From assembly GCF_002091755.1 (NCBI RefSeq), contig NZ_BDAI01000001.1:1-64000 (forward strand): DNA of 64,000 nt. Reading direction: 5' to 3'. Below are positions 31,735 through 40,999 of this stretch, one piece after another. This DNA is from Pseudomonas nitroreducens NBRC 12694. GTDB taxonomy: Bacteria; Pseudomonadota; Gammaproteobacteria; Pseudomonadales; Pseudomonadaceae. The notes under the pieces are model-generated. The model was not told where the DNA came from. It saw only the letters and a program-made list of their open reading frames with translations, and did not search any database. Position 1 is the stretch's first letter, and each line of letters starts with the position of its first letter. The translations under genes were made by a program, and so were the position numbers.

Positions 31735-33657
31735 TCAGAACTGGTAGCTGGCCTTCAGGCTGCCATTGGCGCCGTGGCTGCCGATGCCGCCCAGTGCGCC
31801 GACTTCGGCGCCGACGCTGAAGTCACCCTGGCTGGCGGTCAGGCTGAACGCGCCGCTGAACTGGTCACGGTTGTCGAAGGCGGCACGCTGGGAAACGTCC
31901 AGGCCCAGCAGGTGGCCTTCGCTATCGACCTTGTAGTCGCCCAGCGCGTGGTCGTAGCCGACCTCCAGGCCCGGCACCATCTGCCAGCCACTGCCCAGGG
32001 CCACCGGGGCGAACGAGGCCTTGAGGTTGGCGTAGACGCTGCGGCGGTTCTCGCTGATATCGTTGACGTCCAGCGCCAGCTCACTGCCCTTTTCCTGGAA
32101 GCCATCCAGGTCCAGGTGGCTGTAGCGCAGACCGATGCTCGGCTCCAGGGTCACGGTGGACACCGCCGTGCGGTAGCCCAGCGCGACGCTGGCGCCGCTC
32201 AGGTTGCCGCTGGTGTCGCCCTTGGCTTTGCCCAGGCCGCCACCGATATCGCGCTTGCTGTCGTAGTCGAGCCAGCCATGGCTCAAGTCGGCGTCGACGA
32301 ACAGGCCCTGATCCAGGCCATCGAGGGCGAGGCGCGCACCGCCACGGACAAAGGTCAGGTCGGTGTCGACATCACCGCCGCTCCCCCCGACGCGGCCCTT
32401 GCTGTAGCCGAAGCCCGCATTGCCACTGAGCTGCTCGGAAAAGCGCTGGGTGACGCCGACCATCAGGCCCTGGGTGTGTTCGTTGCTGCTTTCGGCGTTG
32501 GAGGTCGCGGAGTTGCCCTGATAGCCGGCCAGCGCCGTGGTCCACAGGCGGGTCTGCCCGGTCTTCAGGTCGACGCCGCTGGCGTAGGGCGCGGCAGCGC
32601 GGTCGATCAGCACATCCTGGCGCAGCAGGTAGCTGGCTGCGTCGGCGTGCACCTGGCCGCCGACGGTGGACTCCACACCACCGAGCGTGCCGGCATCGAT
32701 GGCCGACTGCAGGTAGTAGTTGTACGCGGTGTAGGCACCGGAGAGGCTGCTGTTCTGCAGTTGGGTCAGCAGCTGCGCGCCCGCGGCGGCGTTGCCCGAA
32801 AGGCCAAGAGTGCCCGGCAGGCTGTTGTAGTAGACCATCTTGCCGCGCAGCACGTAGAGGGTTTCCTGGGACAGGCCGAGGCCCTCCTTGAGGTAGTTGT
32901 CCATGCTGCCGTACCGGGCGGTGACTTCGTCCAGGCCCGCCTGCAGGTAGCTGGCCTGCACGCCGATCAGCGGCTCGTAGATGGCCGCCATGCTGGCCGG
33001 CATCATCGCCAGGGTCGCCTTGATGCGGGCGGCAGTGTAGTCGTTGGTGGCCAGGTAGTTTTCCATGATGGTCTGGCTGTCCACCCCGGCGATGCTCAGC
33101 AGCACGGCGGCGGTCCAGCCGGTGCGGTCCTTGCCGGCGGTGCAGTGGAACAGCGCGGCACCGTCGGCGCCGGCCAGTTCATTGAAGAGCACGGTGAACT
33201 GGCTGCGCATGCCGGCGTCGCTGACGAAGGCGCGGTTGGTTTCCTCCATCATGGCCACGGCCTGGGCCGCGCTGGTGAAGGAGATATTGGTAATGTTGGC
33301 GCCCGAGGTGGTGCTGCCGATGATGTCGATGTTCTGGTAAACCGCCCCGGCCGGCAGGGTGTCCGGCGTGGCAGCCGCCTCGACGGGCGTGCGCAGGTCG
33401 TAGACGTTGCCGATGCCCAGGCTGTTCAGCACCGCCAGGTCGGTGCCCCTGGGGGTCAGTGCGTTGGAGCGGTAGAACACGCCCGAGCGCATCACGCCGT
33501 CGTGGAGCGTGGTGTATGCGGTGGTGGTGCCGGCGATATCGCGGAAGTTGTCGATGCCGGCCAGGCGCGGGGTATCCAGGCGGTTGGCCTCGGCCGCATT
33601 GGCGCAGGCGATGGACAGGCTGAGCAAGGACAGGGAAAGCAGAGCACGATGAAACAC
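31735..33657 (-). CDS. Tyrosine phosphatase fused to an autotransporter beta-barrel
   Basis: 640 residues from GTG at 33657 (AAAGAGG 7 bases before). Signal peptide at 1-21 (CANAAE). Residues about 25-290 form a Y_phosphatase3-type dual-specificity phosphatase: DNFRDIAG near 36-43, YDLRTPVE, and the P-loop H171-C-T-A-G-K-D-R-T-G180 with nucleophile C172 and R178. Residues about 365-640 are an autotransporter beta-domain with alternating aromatic strands and a terminal Phe (SYQF). The phosphatase would be displayed on, or released from, the cell surface by type V secretion. A long passenger-barrel linker (about 290-360) contains Tyr- and Ala-rich helices. All catalytic residues are present. 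Substrate unknown; host or extracellular phosphoproteins and phosphoinositides are possible. Confidence 0.9.
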   Translation of the reverse strand: MFHRALLSLSLLSLSIACANAAEANRLDTPRLAGIDNFRDIAGTTTAYTTLHDGVMRSGVFYRSNALTPRGTDLAVLNSLGIGNVYDLRTPVEAAATPDTLPAGAVYQNIDIIGSTTSGANITNISFTSAAQAVAMMEETNRAFVSDAGMRSQFTVLFNELAGADGAALFHCTAGKDRTGWTAAVLLSIAGVDSQTIMENYLATNDYTAARIKATLAMMPASMAAIYEPLIGVQASYLQAGLDEVTARYGSMDNYLKEGLGLSQETLYVLRGKMVYYNSLPGTLGLSGNAAAGAQLLTQLQNSSLSGAYTAYNYYLQSAIDAGTLGGVESTVGGQVHADAASYLLRQDVLIDRAAAPYASGVDLKTGQTRLWTTALAGYQGNSATSNAESSNEHTQGLMVGVTQRFSEQLSGNAGFGYSKGRVGGSGGDVDTDLTFVRGGARLALDGLDQGLFVDADLSHGWLDYDSKRDIGGGLGKAKGDTSGNLSGASVALGYRTAVSTVTLEPSIGLRYSHLDLDGFQEKGSELALDVNDISENRRSVYANLKASFAPVALGSGWQMVPGLEVGYDHALGDYKVDSEGHLLGLDVSQRAAFDNRDQFSGAFSLTASQGDFSVGAEVGALGGIGSHGANGSLKASYQF

Positions 33658-33795
33658 GGTGTAGCCTCTTTGAGCTGGGTTGGCGGGGCTACTATCGGGG
33701 GCCTTCGGGGCTCGAACGTGACAAGTCGGCGCCGATGAAAAATGGGCGCGCGATTGGTCCGTGGGCTGCGTTTTCTGTCCGTGAGCGGCGCTTTT

Positions 33796-34188
33796 CTAGT
33801 CTTCGTGCCGGTCGGATGACTCGCGGTCGCGCTCATAACGGTGACGCATCGCGAAGTCCGGCAGCCAGGCTTCGCGGCGGCAGGTCCACAGCTCATAGGT
33901 GGGCTGGAACTGGTCCGGCGCATCCAGCGCGCCAAGGGCCACCTCGATCTCGCCGGGACTGCGGCCGAATACCGATGAACCGCAGCGTGGGCAGAAAACA
34001 CGCCCGGCGTATTCCCGCGCTTCGCCGTCGATGCGCACGGCATCTTCGGGGAAGATCGCCGAGGCATTGAACAGCGCACCATGGTGCTTGCGGCAGTCCA
34101 GGCAATGACAGATGCCTACCCGGTAAGGTTGCTCGATGGCTTCGATACGCAGGTTGCCGCACAGGCAACCGCCAGTGATCTTGCCCAT
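33796..34188 (-). CDS. GFA/CENP-V family zinc protein
   Basis: 130 residues from ATG at 34188, which follows GAGGAGGT at an ideal distance. Zinc-binding cysteines are in GCLCGNL, CHCLDCRK and CPRCGSS, followed by EIEVALGALDAP, typical of the shorter GFA/CENP-V proteins. Distinct from the 161-residue member at 28118. Enzymatic role unproven. Confidence 0.87.
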   Translation of the reverse strand: MGKITGGCLCGNLRIEAIEQPYRVGICHCLDCRKHHGALFNASAIFPEDAVRIDGEAREYAGRVFCPRCGSSVFGRSPGEIEVALGALDAPDQFQPTYELWTCRREAWLPDFAMRHRYERDRESSDRHED

Positions 34189-34464
34189 ATTGCACCTCCT
34201 CATGGAACTGAGCGGGGTTTCCCCTCGCCTGACCTAGCTGCAGAGAGGGGTGTCGCCTGTTGACCTTTTCAGGCCGGTATACGGTCCTGCCAACCGACGC
34301 GCGGCAGTGCTCGAGGATGGTCGCCGCCGACCGATTTGGCCGTTTCGCGATATTCGTCGTCCGGATCGCGTGAGACAGCTTCCGGCAGCGCGCCTAGCAT
34401 AGACCACCCAATTCGAAGAACCCGGCGCCCGCCCGCGCGCCCTACCTTGCTGCCCCGGAGTCCC

Positions 34465-35676
34465 ATGTCTACCACTGCTTCCCCCCTGGCCACGCCGACC
34501 GTGGCCAGCCAGGCCAGCCCGCTGGTGATGCGCGTGATCGGCGCCTGCGCCCTCGCCCACCTGACCAACGACCTGATCCAGGCCGTGCTGCCGTCGATCT
34601 ATCCGGTGCTCAAGGCCAACTATGGCCTGAGCTTCACCCAGGTCGGCCTGATCACCCTGACCTTCCAGCTGACTGCCTCGCTGCTGCAGCCCTGGGTCGG
34701 CTACCACACCGACCGCCACCCCAAGCCCTGGCTGGCGCCGCTGGGCAGCGTCTGCACGCTGATCGGCATCCTCATGCTGGCCTTCGTTGGCAGCTTCCAC
34801 GCCATCCTGCTGGCGTCGGCGCTGGTGGGCATCGGCTCCTCGACCTTCCACCCGGAAACCTCGCGCATCGCGCGGCTGGCCTCCGGCGGGCGCTACGGGC
34901 TGGCGCAGTCCACCTTTCAGGTCGGCGGCAACGCCGGCAGCGCCTTCGGCCCCTTGCTGGCCGCAGCCATCATCATTCCGTACGGCCAGGGCCACGTGGC
35001 GTACTTCGGCTTGTTCGCGGTGTTCCTCGTCGGCGTGCTCTGGGGCCTGAGCCGCTGGTACCGCAACCACCTAAGTCTGTTCAAGCTAAAGGCCGGCGGC
35101 GTGGCTACCCATGGTCTGTCCAGGGGCCGGGTGAGCGCTTCGCTGGTGGTGCTGGCGCTGCTGGTGTTCTCCAAGTACTTCTACATGGCCAGCTTCACCA
35201 GCTACTACACCTTCTACCTGATCGAGAAGTTCGACCTCTCGGTGGCCAGCTCGCAGCTCTACCTGTTCGGCTTCCTCGGCGCGGTGGCCGCCGGCACCTT
35301 CTTCGGCGGCCCGGTGGGCGACCGCATCGGCCGCAAGGCGGTGATCTGGTTCTCCATCCTCGGCGTCGCGCCCTTCACCCTGGCGCTGCCCTACGTCGAC
35401 CTGTTCTGGACCAGCGTGCTGAGCCTGGTGATCGGCTTCATTCTCGCGTCGGCCTTCTCCGCCATCGTGGTCTACGCCCAGGAACTGGTACCGGGCAACG
35501 TCGGCATGATCGCCGGGGTGTTCTTCGGCCTGATGTTCGGCTTCGGTGGCATCGGCGCGGCGTTCCTCGGTCACCTGGCCGACCTCCACGGCATCGAGTA
35601 CGTCTACACGCTGTGCTCGTTCCTGCCACTGATGGGCTGCATCACTATCCTGCTGCCATCCACCAAAAAAGCCTGA
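34465..35676 (+). CDS. fsr: MFS transporter, fosmidomycin-resistance (Fsr) type
   Basis: 403 residues from ATG at 34465, with GGAG upstream. Twelve membrane helices; family features are AHLTNDLIQAVLPSIYPVLK at the start, PWVGYHTDRHPKPW in loop 2-3, GIGSSTFHPETSRIAR in helix 5, and GPVGDRIGRKAVIW in the central loop. Fsr exporters pump fosmidomycin and related compounds. The gene stands alone on its strand. Confidence 0.88.
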   Translation: MSTTASPLATPTVASQASPLVMRVIGACALAHLTNDLIQAVLPSIYPVLKANYGLSFTQVGLITLTFQLTASLLQPWVGYHTDRHPKPWLAPLGSVCTLIGILMLAFVGSFHAILLASALVGIGSSTFHPETSRIARLASGGRYGLAQSTFQVGGNAGSAFGPLLAAAIIIPYGQGHVAYFGLFAVFLVGVLWGLSRWYRNHLSLFKLKAGGVATHGLSRGRVSASLVVLALLVFSKYFYMASFTSYYTFYLIEKFDLSVASSQLYLFGFLGAVAAGTFFGGPVGDRIGRKAVIWFSILGVAPFTLALPYVDLFWTSVLSLVIGFILASAFSAIVVYAQELVPGNVGMIAGVFFGLMFGFGGIGAAFLGHLADLHGIEYVYTLCSFLPLMGCITILLPSTKKA

Positions 35677-35712
35677 GGCACCAAGCCTGGCGAACCAGGT
35701 GCGCCGGCTGGA

Positions 35713-36204
35713 TCAGCCCTTCCGGCGCTCCGGTTCGGTCGCGTGCACGAACACCGTGTAGGTGTCAGCCGGGTGCGCCACGCCGGCCTGGTCCAGCGCG
35801 CGGGCAATGGAGCCGCGGTGGTAGGTCGCGTGGTTGAGGATGTGGAAGAACATCTCCTCGCGGGTCAGGCTGCCGCTACGGCCGTCGGTGAAGCGGAAGC
35901 GAATGACTTCGCGCCCCTGCTCCGGGGTCAGCGCGGCGAGCTGCTCGACGTACCACTGGCCGGAGGTCAGCAGGCGCTCGCGCAGCTCGTCGTAACCGGG
36001 CACCACCTGGGTATTGGTGGCCGGGTGCGGGTCCGCTTCGCCCTTCAGCCGTGCGCGGAACAGGTCCTCGACGATGGCCATGTGGTTGAGTTGCTGGAGC
36101 GCGAAGGCATGCTCCTCGGGGAAGCGCCCGGCGTCGATCTGGGCGATGGCGTCCAGCGCCCGAAGGTCCGACCAGCACTTGTAGGCGAAAGCCTGGGTCA
36201 GCAT
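35713..36204 (-). CDS. DinB family protein
   Basis: 163 residues forming a four-helix bundle. The metal-binding His residues are in LQQLNHMAIVEDLF and HILNHATYHRGSIA, the DinB/YfiT signature. Members are often thiol-dependent metalloenzymes or uncharacterised damage-inducible proteins. AGGAA lies 6 bases before the ATG. Function here unknown. Confidence 0.85.
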   Translation of the reverse strand: MLTQAFAYKCWSDLRALDAIAQIDAGRFPEEHAFALQQLNHMAIVEDLFRARLKGEADPHPATNTQVVPGYDELRERLLTSGQWYVEQLAALTPEQGREVIRFRFTDGRSGSLTREEMFFHILNHATYHRGSIARALDQAGVAHPADTYTVFVHATEPERRKG

Positions 36205-36310
36205 CGCGATTCCTCGTCAGTGGCGAAGGCGGCACTGTAGCGCATCCGGGGCTTGGGTTGTGCCGGCCCAGCTGCCAGACTGGCGATAGCCCCAAGGACG
36301 ATTCGCTGCC

Positions 36311-37153
36311 ATGAAAACCCCCGATATAGAAGCCATCCGCGCCTTCCTGCTGGTCGCCGACCTGAAGAGTTTCACCCGCGCCGCCGAGGTCGCCGGCACC
36401 ACCCAGGCGGCGATCAGCCTGAAGATCAAGCGCCTGGAAGAATCCCTCGGCCGCGCCCTGCTGGAGCGCACACCGCGCCGCGTCACCCTGTCCGCCCAGG
36501 GCTCGGTGTTCATTGCCAGCGCCCGCCGCCTGCTGCAGAGCTACGACGACACCTTGCGCTGCTTCGACGCGCCGCGCCGTACCCTGCGCATCGGCGTAAG
36601 CCATCACATCCTCGGGGCGGACCTGAGCCACTGGCTCCAGCGTCTGGCGCAAGCCGATCCGGAGGTGATCGTGGCCTTCAGCCTGGGTACTTCGCGGCAG
36701 ATGCTGGAGAGCTACGAGGAAGGCGCGCTGGATATCGCACTGATCCTGCGTCACGACAACCGCCGCCAGGACGGCGAGGTGATCGGCAGCGAACGCTTCG
36801 GCTGGATGGCCGCCGAGTCGTTCGAACTGGACGATGGTGCACCACTGCCACTGGCGATCCAGCCGGCGCCCTGCGGCATGCGCAGCATGGTCAGCAGCGC
36901 GCTGCAGGGGCAGAACCGCAACTGGCGCGATGCCTTCGTCGGCTCGGGAATTCTGGCCATCGGTGCAGCGGTGTCGGCCGGTATCGGCATTGGCGCCATG
37001 GTCGAGCGCATGGCGCCGGCGGGCTGCGTCGATGTGCGCGAGCGCTTCGGCCTGCCTGAGTTGCCACCCCGCGACGTGGTGCTCTATTGCGCCCATCGCG
37101 ACGCCCAGACACGCGCGCTGATCGGCGCACTGAGCCAGGCCATCACTGCCTGA
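36311..37153 (+). CDS. LysR family regulator
   Basis: 280 residues. The N-terminal winged helix includes KSFTRAAEVAGTTQAAISLKIKRLE, and the co-inducer domain begins near residue 95 (LRIGVSHHILGADL). It is divergent from the DinB gene (106-base gap), a possible target. Confidence 0.88.
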   Translation: MKTPDIEAIRAFLLVADLKSFTRAAEVAGTTQAAISLKIKRLEESLGRALLERTPRRVTLSAQGSVFIASARRLLQSYDDTLRCFDAPRRTLRIGVSHHILGADLSHWLQRLAQADPEVIVAFSLGTSRQMLESYEEGALDIALILRHDNRRQDGEVIGSERFGWMAAESFELDDGAPLPLAIQPAPCGMRSMVSSALQGQNRNWRDAFVGSGILAIGAAVSAGIGIGAMVERMAPAGCVDVRERFGLPELPPRDVVLYCAHRDAQTRALIGALSQAITA

Positions 37154-37156
37154 GCC

Positions 37157-37282
37157 TCAGTGCAGGAGCACGCCCAGCCGCGCCAGGAACAGCGCCAGGG
37201 CGACGGTCAGCGAGCCGCAGAGGGCGACGGCAGCGAAGTGGATAAAGGCGATGTCACGAGCTTGCAGCGGTTCCTGGTCCAT
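37157..37282 (-). CDS. 41-residue single-span membrane protein
   Basis: Short frame from ATG at 37282 to TGA at 37157-37159: MDQEPLQARDIAF, then a hydrophobic helix (AAVALCGSLTVALALFLARL), ending GVLLH. AGGAAG lies about 8 bases before the ATG, a good ribosome site. The charged N-terminus plus one helix is the usual shape of small inner-membrane peptides. It is convergent with the LysR gene, with three bases between the stops. Family unknown. Confidence 0.6.
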   Translation of the reverse strand: MDQEPLQARDIAFIHFAAVALCGSLTVALALFLARLGVLLH

Positions 37283-37382
37283 GAACGGCACTTCCTGAAT
37301 GACGGTTGGGAGCCGCCAGTATCGAAAGTGCCGCCCACGGCAAACAGCGCACGCCGGCTATTTCAGCGATAAGCGAAACGCC

Positions 37383-38306
37383 TCAGTAGCCCGCCTGGCG
37401 ATCCACGGTGTGCAGCAATTCGCTGCCTTGCAGATCCCGCAGGATATTCTTCGCCACCACCGCCGCGCCGCCTTCCACCTGCATGGTGCTGGCGATGTGC
37501 GGAGTGACCCACACCCGCGCGTGCGACCACAGCGGATGCCCTTCGGGCAGCGGCTCCTGCTGGAATACGTCGAGAATCGCCGCGCCGACCTGCCCCGCGT
37601 CCAGTGCCGCGACCAGGTCGGCCTCCACCACATGTTCGCCGCGGCCGACGTTGATCAGTCCGGCGCCCCTGGGCAGTTGCGCCAGCGTCTCGCGGTTGAG
37701 GATGCCGCGGGTGCTGTCGGTCAGCGGCAGCAGGTTGACCAGGATGTCGCACTGGGAGAGGAAGCTTGCGAGCTCCCCGGGGCCGGTGTAGGTCTTCACG
37801 CCGTCCAGCTCGCGGGCTGAACGGTTCCAGCCCAGCAGCTGGAACTTCAGGTGACGCAGTTGGGCCAGGCATGCCTGGCCCAACTGGCCGAGGCCCATCA
37901 CGCCGACCCGGCTGTTCGACGCCGGGAGGATGCTCAGCGGCTCCCACACCTGCGCTGCCTGCGCGGCGCGGTAGGCCGGCATCTCGCGGTGCAGCGCCAG
38001 CGCCGACATCACCACGAACTCGGCCATGATGTCCGCCAGGGACTCGTCGACCATACGCACCAGCGCCACCGATTCGGGAATCTTCGCCAGGTCGAACTGG
38101 TCCACCCCGGCGCCGGCCGCAAACAGCACGCGCAGGCTGGTGTAACGCTCGATATCGGCGACTGCCTTCCAGGTCAGCAGGTAGGTGACACGCGCCGGGT
38201 CGACCGCGTCGAAGCCCTCGACGAACTCCAGGTCCGGCACCTGGGCGGCCAATAGAGCCCGCCATTTTTCCGCGTGTTCGGGTTCGGCGTTGTAAAGAAA
38301 GATCAC
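37383..38306 (-). CDS. ghrA: Glyoxylate/hydroxypyruvate reductase A-like 2-hydroxyacid dehydrogenase
   Basis: 307 residues, GTG start at 38306 after GAGGAACAGG. The NAD(P) site VGVMGLGQLGQACLAQL is in the middle. The catalytic Arg lies in NVGRGEHVV, Glu in QQEPLPEGHPLW and His in VTPHIAS. The N-terminal MIFLYNAEPEHAEKW pattern is that of GhrA rather than GhrB. It reduces glyoxylate and hydroxypyruvate in the cytosol. The upstream neighbour is a broken AraC-type regulator. Confidence 0.88.
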   Translation of the reverse strand: MIFLYNAEPEHAEKWRALLAAQVPDLEFVEGFDAVDPARVTYLLTWKAVADIERYTSLRVLFAAGAGVDQFDLAKIPESVALVRMVDESLADIMAEFVVMSALALHREMPAYRAAQAAQVWEPLSILPASNSRVGVMGLGQLGQACLAQLRHLKFQLLGWNRSARELDGVKTYTGPGELASFLSQCDILVNLLPLTDSTRGILNRETLAQLPRGAGLINVGRGEHVVEADLVAALDAGQVGAAILDVFQQEPLPEGHPLWSHARVWVTPHIASTMQVEGGAAVVAKNILRDLQGSELLHTVDRQAGY

Positions 38307-39320
38307 GTCCTGTTCCTCACTCTTGTTCTCTGCACGTCCGGCCAGTTAACCAGCCGACCTGCGCGAGGAACACCATCGACAAGGCACTGCGGGCACGCAG
38401 ACTGACTCGTCGAGCGCCTGCGTAACTTGGCGGAACGCACACAGCCGAAGCGCATTTCCTTCGACGGCGAATGGCCGAAGAACGAGGTGTAGCACTTGCT
38501 GAATTGGCTGGGCGAAACGAAGCCGCAGGCCAACGCCACCTCCACCAGCGACAGGTCCGAATGCTGCAGCAGGCGGCGGCTTTCCGTGATGCGCAGCTCC
38601 AGGTAATGACGCACCGGCGAGGTGCCCAGCGGCTCCGTGAACAGGCGCTCCAGCTGGCGCTTGGAACGCCCTACGCACTCGGAAAGCTGATCCGTGCTCA
38701 GCGGCTCCTCGATGTTCGCGCTCATCAGGTTGAGCACGTCGCGCAGCGGCTGGGCCATCTTCTCGTGCAGTGCCGGGCGGGTGCGGCGGTCACGCGATTC
38801 CTCGAAGACGAGGATATCGACGATGTCCTCCATAAGCTCGCGCTCGTGCAGGTTGTGGATCCACTCCAGCACCAGGTTGAAGGCACCGGTCGGGCTGCCG
38901 CGGTGAGGCGATTGCGGTCGAGGATATAGCTCTCGGCGGTGAGCACGCTGTTGCGCGCAACCTCTGCCAGCGAAGCGCGATTTTCCGGGTGCACCGCGCA
39001 TTGGTGACCATCCAGCAGGCCAGCCTTGCCGAGGAACCAGGCGCCATTCCACAGGCCAGCCAGAGCGATGCCGCGCTCGTCGGCGAGCTGCAGCAGGCGG
39101 CTGAGGCCGGGCGTGTCCTTGAGCGGCGTGCGCAGGCCGCCGCAGACCAACAGTAGATCCATGTCCAGGTAACTGCCTTCCAGCGCCGCCGCCGGACAGA
39201 TCACCATCTCCTTCACCGCCAGACGCATCAATCGGAGCGCGCATATCCGTTTCGGGCCGAAAGCGGCCCCTGGCAAGGAGCCGCTCCCCCACTGCGGACA
39301 CCATCACCTCCACATCACCC
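38303..39320 (-). pseudogene. Decayed GlxA-type (DJ-1/PfpI plus AraC) regulator
   Basis: The DJ-1/PfpI-like half is read in one frame from about 39310 to 38910 (LDMDLLLVCGGLRTPLKD, GLWNGAWFLGKAGLLDG, SYILDRNRLTAA). The AraC half continues in another frame from about 38900 (GAFNLVLEWIHNLHEREL, two HTHs, GFVSPSQFSKCYTSFFGHSP). The junction CTCACCGCGGCAGCCCGACC looks like a single-base deletion. An in-frame TGA upstream of the DJ-1 part removes the usual first 40 or so residues, and the C-terminus runs past its normal end into ghrA. Three independent lesions suggest a true pseudogene rather than one sequencing error. Confidence 0.75.
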
Positions 39321-39350
39321 ACGGGATGAACGGTGCCTCCCATTGGGTAA

Positions 39351-40862
39351 TCAAAACCGCACCCGAACCGAATCTCCACGGACCTCCGCCTGGCACGCCA
39401 AGGTCCAGCCCCGCCTGATCTCAGCATCGTTCAATACGTCGTTATTGCGCATGTGCACCGCGCCGTCCTCGACTCTGCAACGGCATGCTCCGCACAGGCC
39501 AGTACGACATCCACTGGGCGGATGGAGGCCTGCGCGCTCCAGGCTTTCCAACAATACTTCACCCGCATGACCGTCGGCCTGGAGAGACTGCCCATTCAGT
39601 TCGACCTGGATGCCATGTGTCACCTCACCCGCTGGTGGGAGCACCTGGCAGTGGCCACTGAAGCTCTCGCTGTGGATTCGATGAGGCGGAGCCCCGAGTT
39701 CCTGGAGGCATTCGGTGGCCAGGTCCATGAAGTCGGCGCCGCCACAGATGAATACTTCTTCATCCGACCATGGAGCCAGGAGCTGCAACAGTTCCTGCCT
39801 TCCTGCCCGGCCGCGCTCGTCGGTGTAGCGGTTCTGCAGGGTAAATCGCCCTGTGTACTGGTTCTGCAGGGCTAACAGTGGGGCAGCAAAAATGGTGGAG
39901 GCCGGAGACTGATTCAGGTAGACCAGTCGAACACGGCCACTCCCATTTTTCAGCAGGTCACGCAGTATCGAATACACCGGGGTAATGCCGCTGCCTGCCG
40001 CTATCAGCAGGACACTCCCTGCTCTGCTGGGGCAAACGAAACCGCCCATGGGCGCCTTCGCCCGAAAAGTCATGCCCACCCTCTGTCCGTCCAGGAGCCA
40101 GTTGGAAGCCCGGCCACCTGGAACCCGCTTCACCGTGATCCGCAGGCAATCGTCCAGCCCTGGTGTGCTGGATAGCGAGTAGCACCGCCACAATGGCAGC
40201 TCGTCACAGGGCACCTGGATCTGAAGGTACTGGCCCGGTCGATAGCCCGGCAGCGATCGGCCTGCACTGGCTGGGACCAGTTCGAAGGAGCGGCAATCTG
40301 CGGTTTCAACCTGGACAGCCCGAACCCGTAGCGCGATCTGATCACTGGGCGCCTTCGTCGTGCGGCGTGCCGTGAGCATCGCCCAAGCAGGCTTGCGGGC
40401 AAATAGCAGGAGGAAGCCCAAGTGGGCAACGACCAGCCCTAACGTCAGGTTGGCAAGAAGCTCATGGCTTTCTGCTGGGTCGCCGGGAAGTTTTTCAGCA
40501 TCCAGAACACTTAGCCTCCAGGCGTCCGAAAGCTCCAGCGCTGCGCTCGAATTGATGAAGTCCACATTATCGATCATCAGCCAACCCAACGCCGCGCACG
40601 CCGCCAGCATAGCCAGCAGGGCCGCAGTCAGGCCCTTCCCTACGCGGAGTTTCGCAGTTGCAGTGATACGTCGAGAGACGAGCAGCCGGGGAAAACCATT
40701 TGCCGAGCCAAGCGCTGCCAGCAGACGGACACACAGCAGGGCGATAAGCCCATAGCCCAACCACACATGCAAAGTCTCAGCACGTTCGCCGCTGAGGTAC
40801 ACCCCCACGAAAAACGCCGCAAGCGACCAGTGATAGAGACGAAACCGGTTGTACGCGTTCAT
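39351..40862 (-). CDS. Cytochrome b / ferredoxin-NADP reductase / 2Fe-2S ferredoxin fusion
   Basis: 503 residues. Residues 1-165 are a four-helix cytochrome b of the Ni-Fe-hydrogenase/b561 type with candidate heme histidines in RLYHW (11), ETLHVW (32), ESHELL and VVAHLGF. Residues about 180-400 form an FNR-like flavoprotein (RPGQYLQI, RCYSLSSTP for FAD, LIAAGSGITPV and FICGGADFM for NAD(P)). Residues about 415-503 are a plant-type ferredoxin with C-x4-C-x2-C (CRTGLCGAC) and a fourth Cys in WTLACQAEV. AAGGGGG precedes the ATG. It would move electrons from cytoplasmic NAD(P)H to heme b in the membrane. Divergent SHP-type and diheme cytochrome genes are the expected periplasmic partners; in known SHP clusters the cytochrome b is a separate, short protein. 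Confidence 0.88.
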   Translation of the reverse strand: MNAYNRFRLYHWSLAAFFVGVYLSGERAETLHVWLGYGLIALLCVRLLAALGSANGFPRLLVSRRITATAKLRVGKGLTAALLAMLAACAALGWLMIDNVDFINSSAALELSDAWRLSVLDAEKLPGDPAESHELLANLTLGLVVAHLGFLLLFARKPAWAMLTARRTTKAPSDQIALRVRAVQVETADCRSFELVPASAGRSLPGYRPGQYLQIQVPCDELPLWRCYSLSSTPGLDDCLRITVKRVPGGRASNWLLDGQRVGMTFRAKAPMGGFVCPSRAGSVLLIAAGSGITPVYSILRDLLKNGSGRVRLVYLNQSPASTIFAAPLLALQNQYTGRFTLQNRYTDERGRAGRQELLQLLAPWSDEEVFICGGADFMDLATECLQELGAPPHRIHSESFSGHCQVLPPAGEVTHGIQVELNGQSLQADGHAGEVLLESLERAGLHPPSGCRTGLCGACRCRVEDGAVHMRNNDVLNDAEIRRGWTLACQAEVRGDSVRVRF

Positions 40863-40999
40863 GTCATGCCCCCTTTCTAAACCTTGAAGGGTTGTAGGCG
40901 GGCATCCTTAACTATCCATGAACCGCTCTAGCACGGTATTTCAGCTTGAATTAAGAAAAAGACCATAGATTTTGTATGGAAAATTCAGGGGGAGTACCC
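40863..40999. promoter_or_regulatory. Divergent promoter region of the cytochrome module
   Basis: 137 bases, AT-richer than the genes on either side, between the cytochrome b fusion and the SHP-like gene. CTTGAATTAAG at 40947-40957 is nearly palindromic, and CTTAA-N6-ATGAA (40907-40922) only weakly resembles a QseB/PmrA box. No regulator gene survives nearby apart from the broken GlxA-like gene. Confidence 0.35.

Noticed and set aside
40900..40960. QseB/PmrA box controlling the SHP/DHC module
   Set aside because: CTTAA-N6-ATGAA matches only part of the consensus and no two-component genes are nearby.
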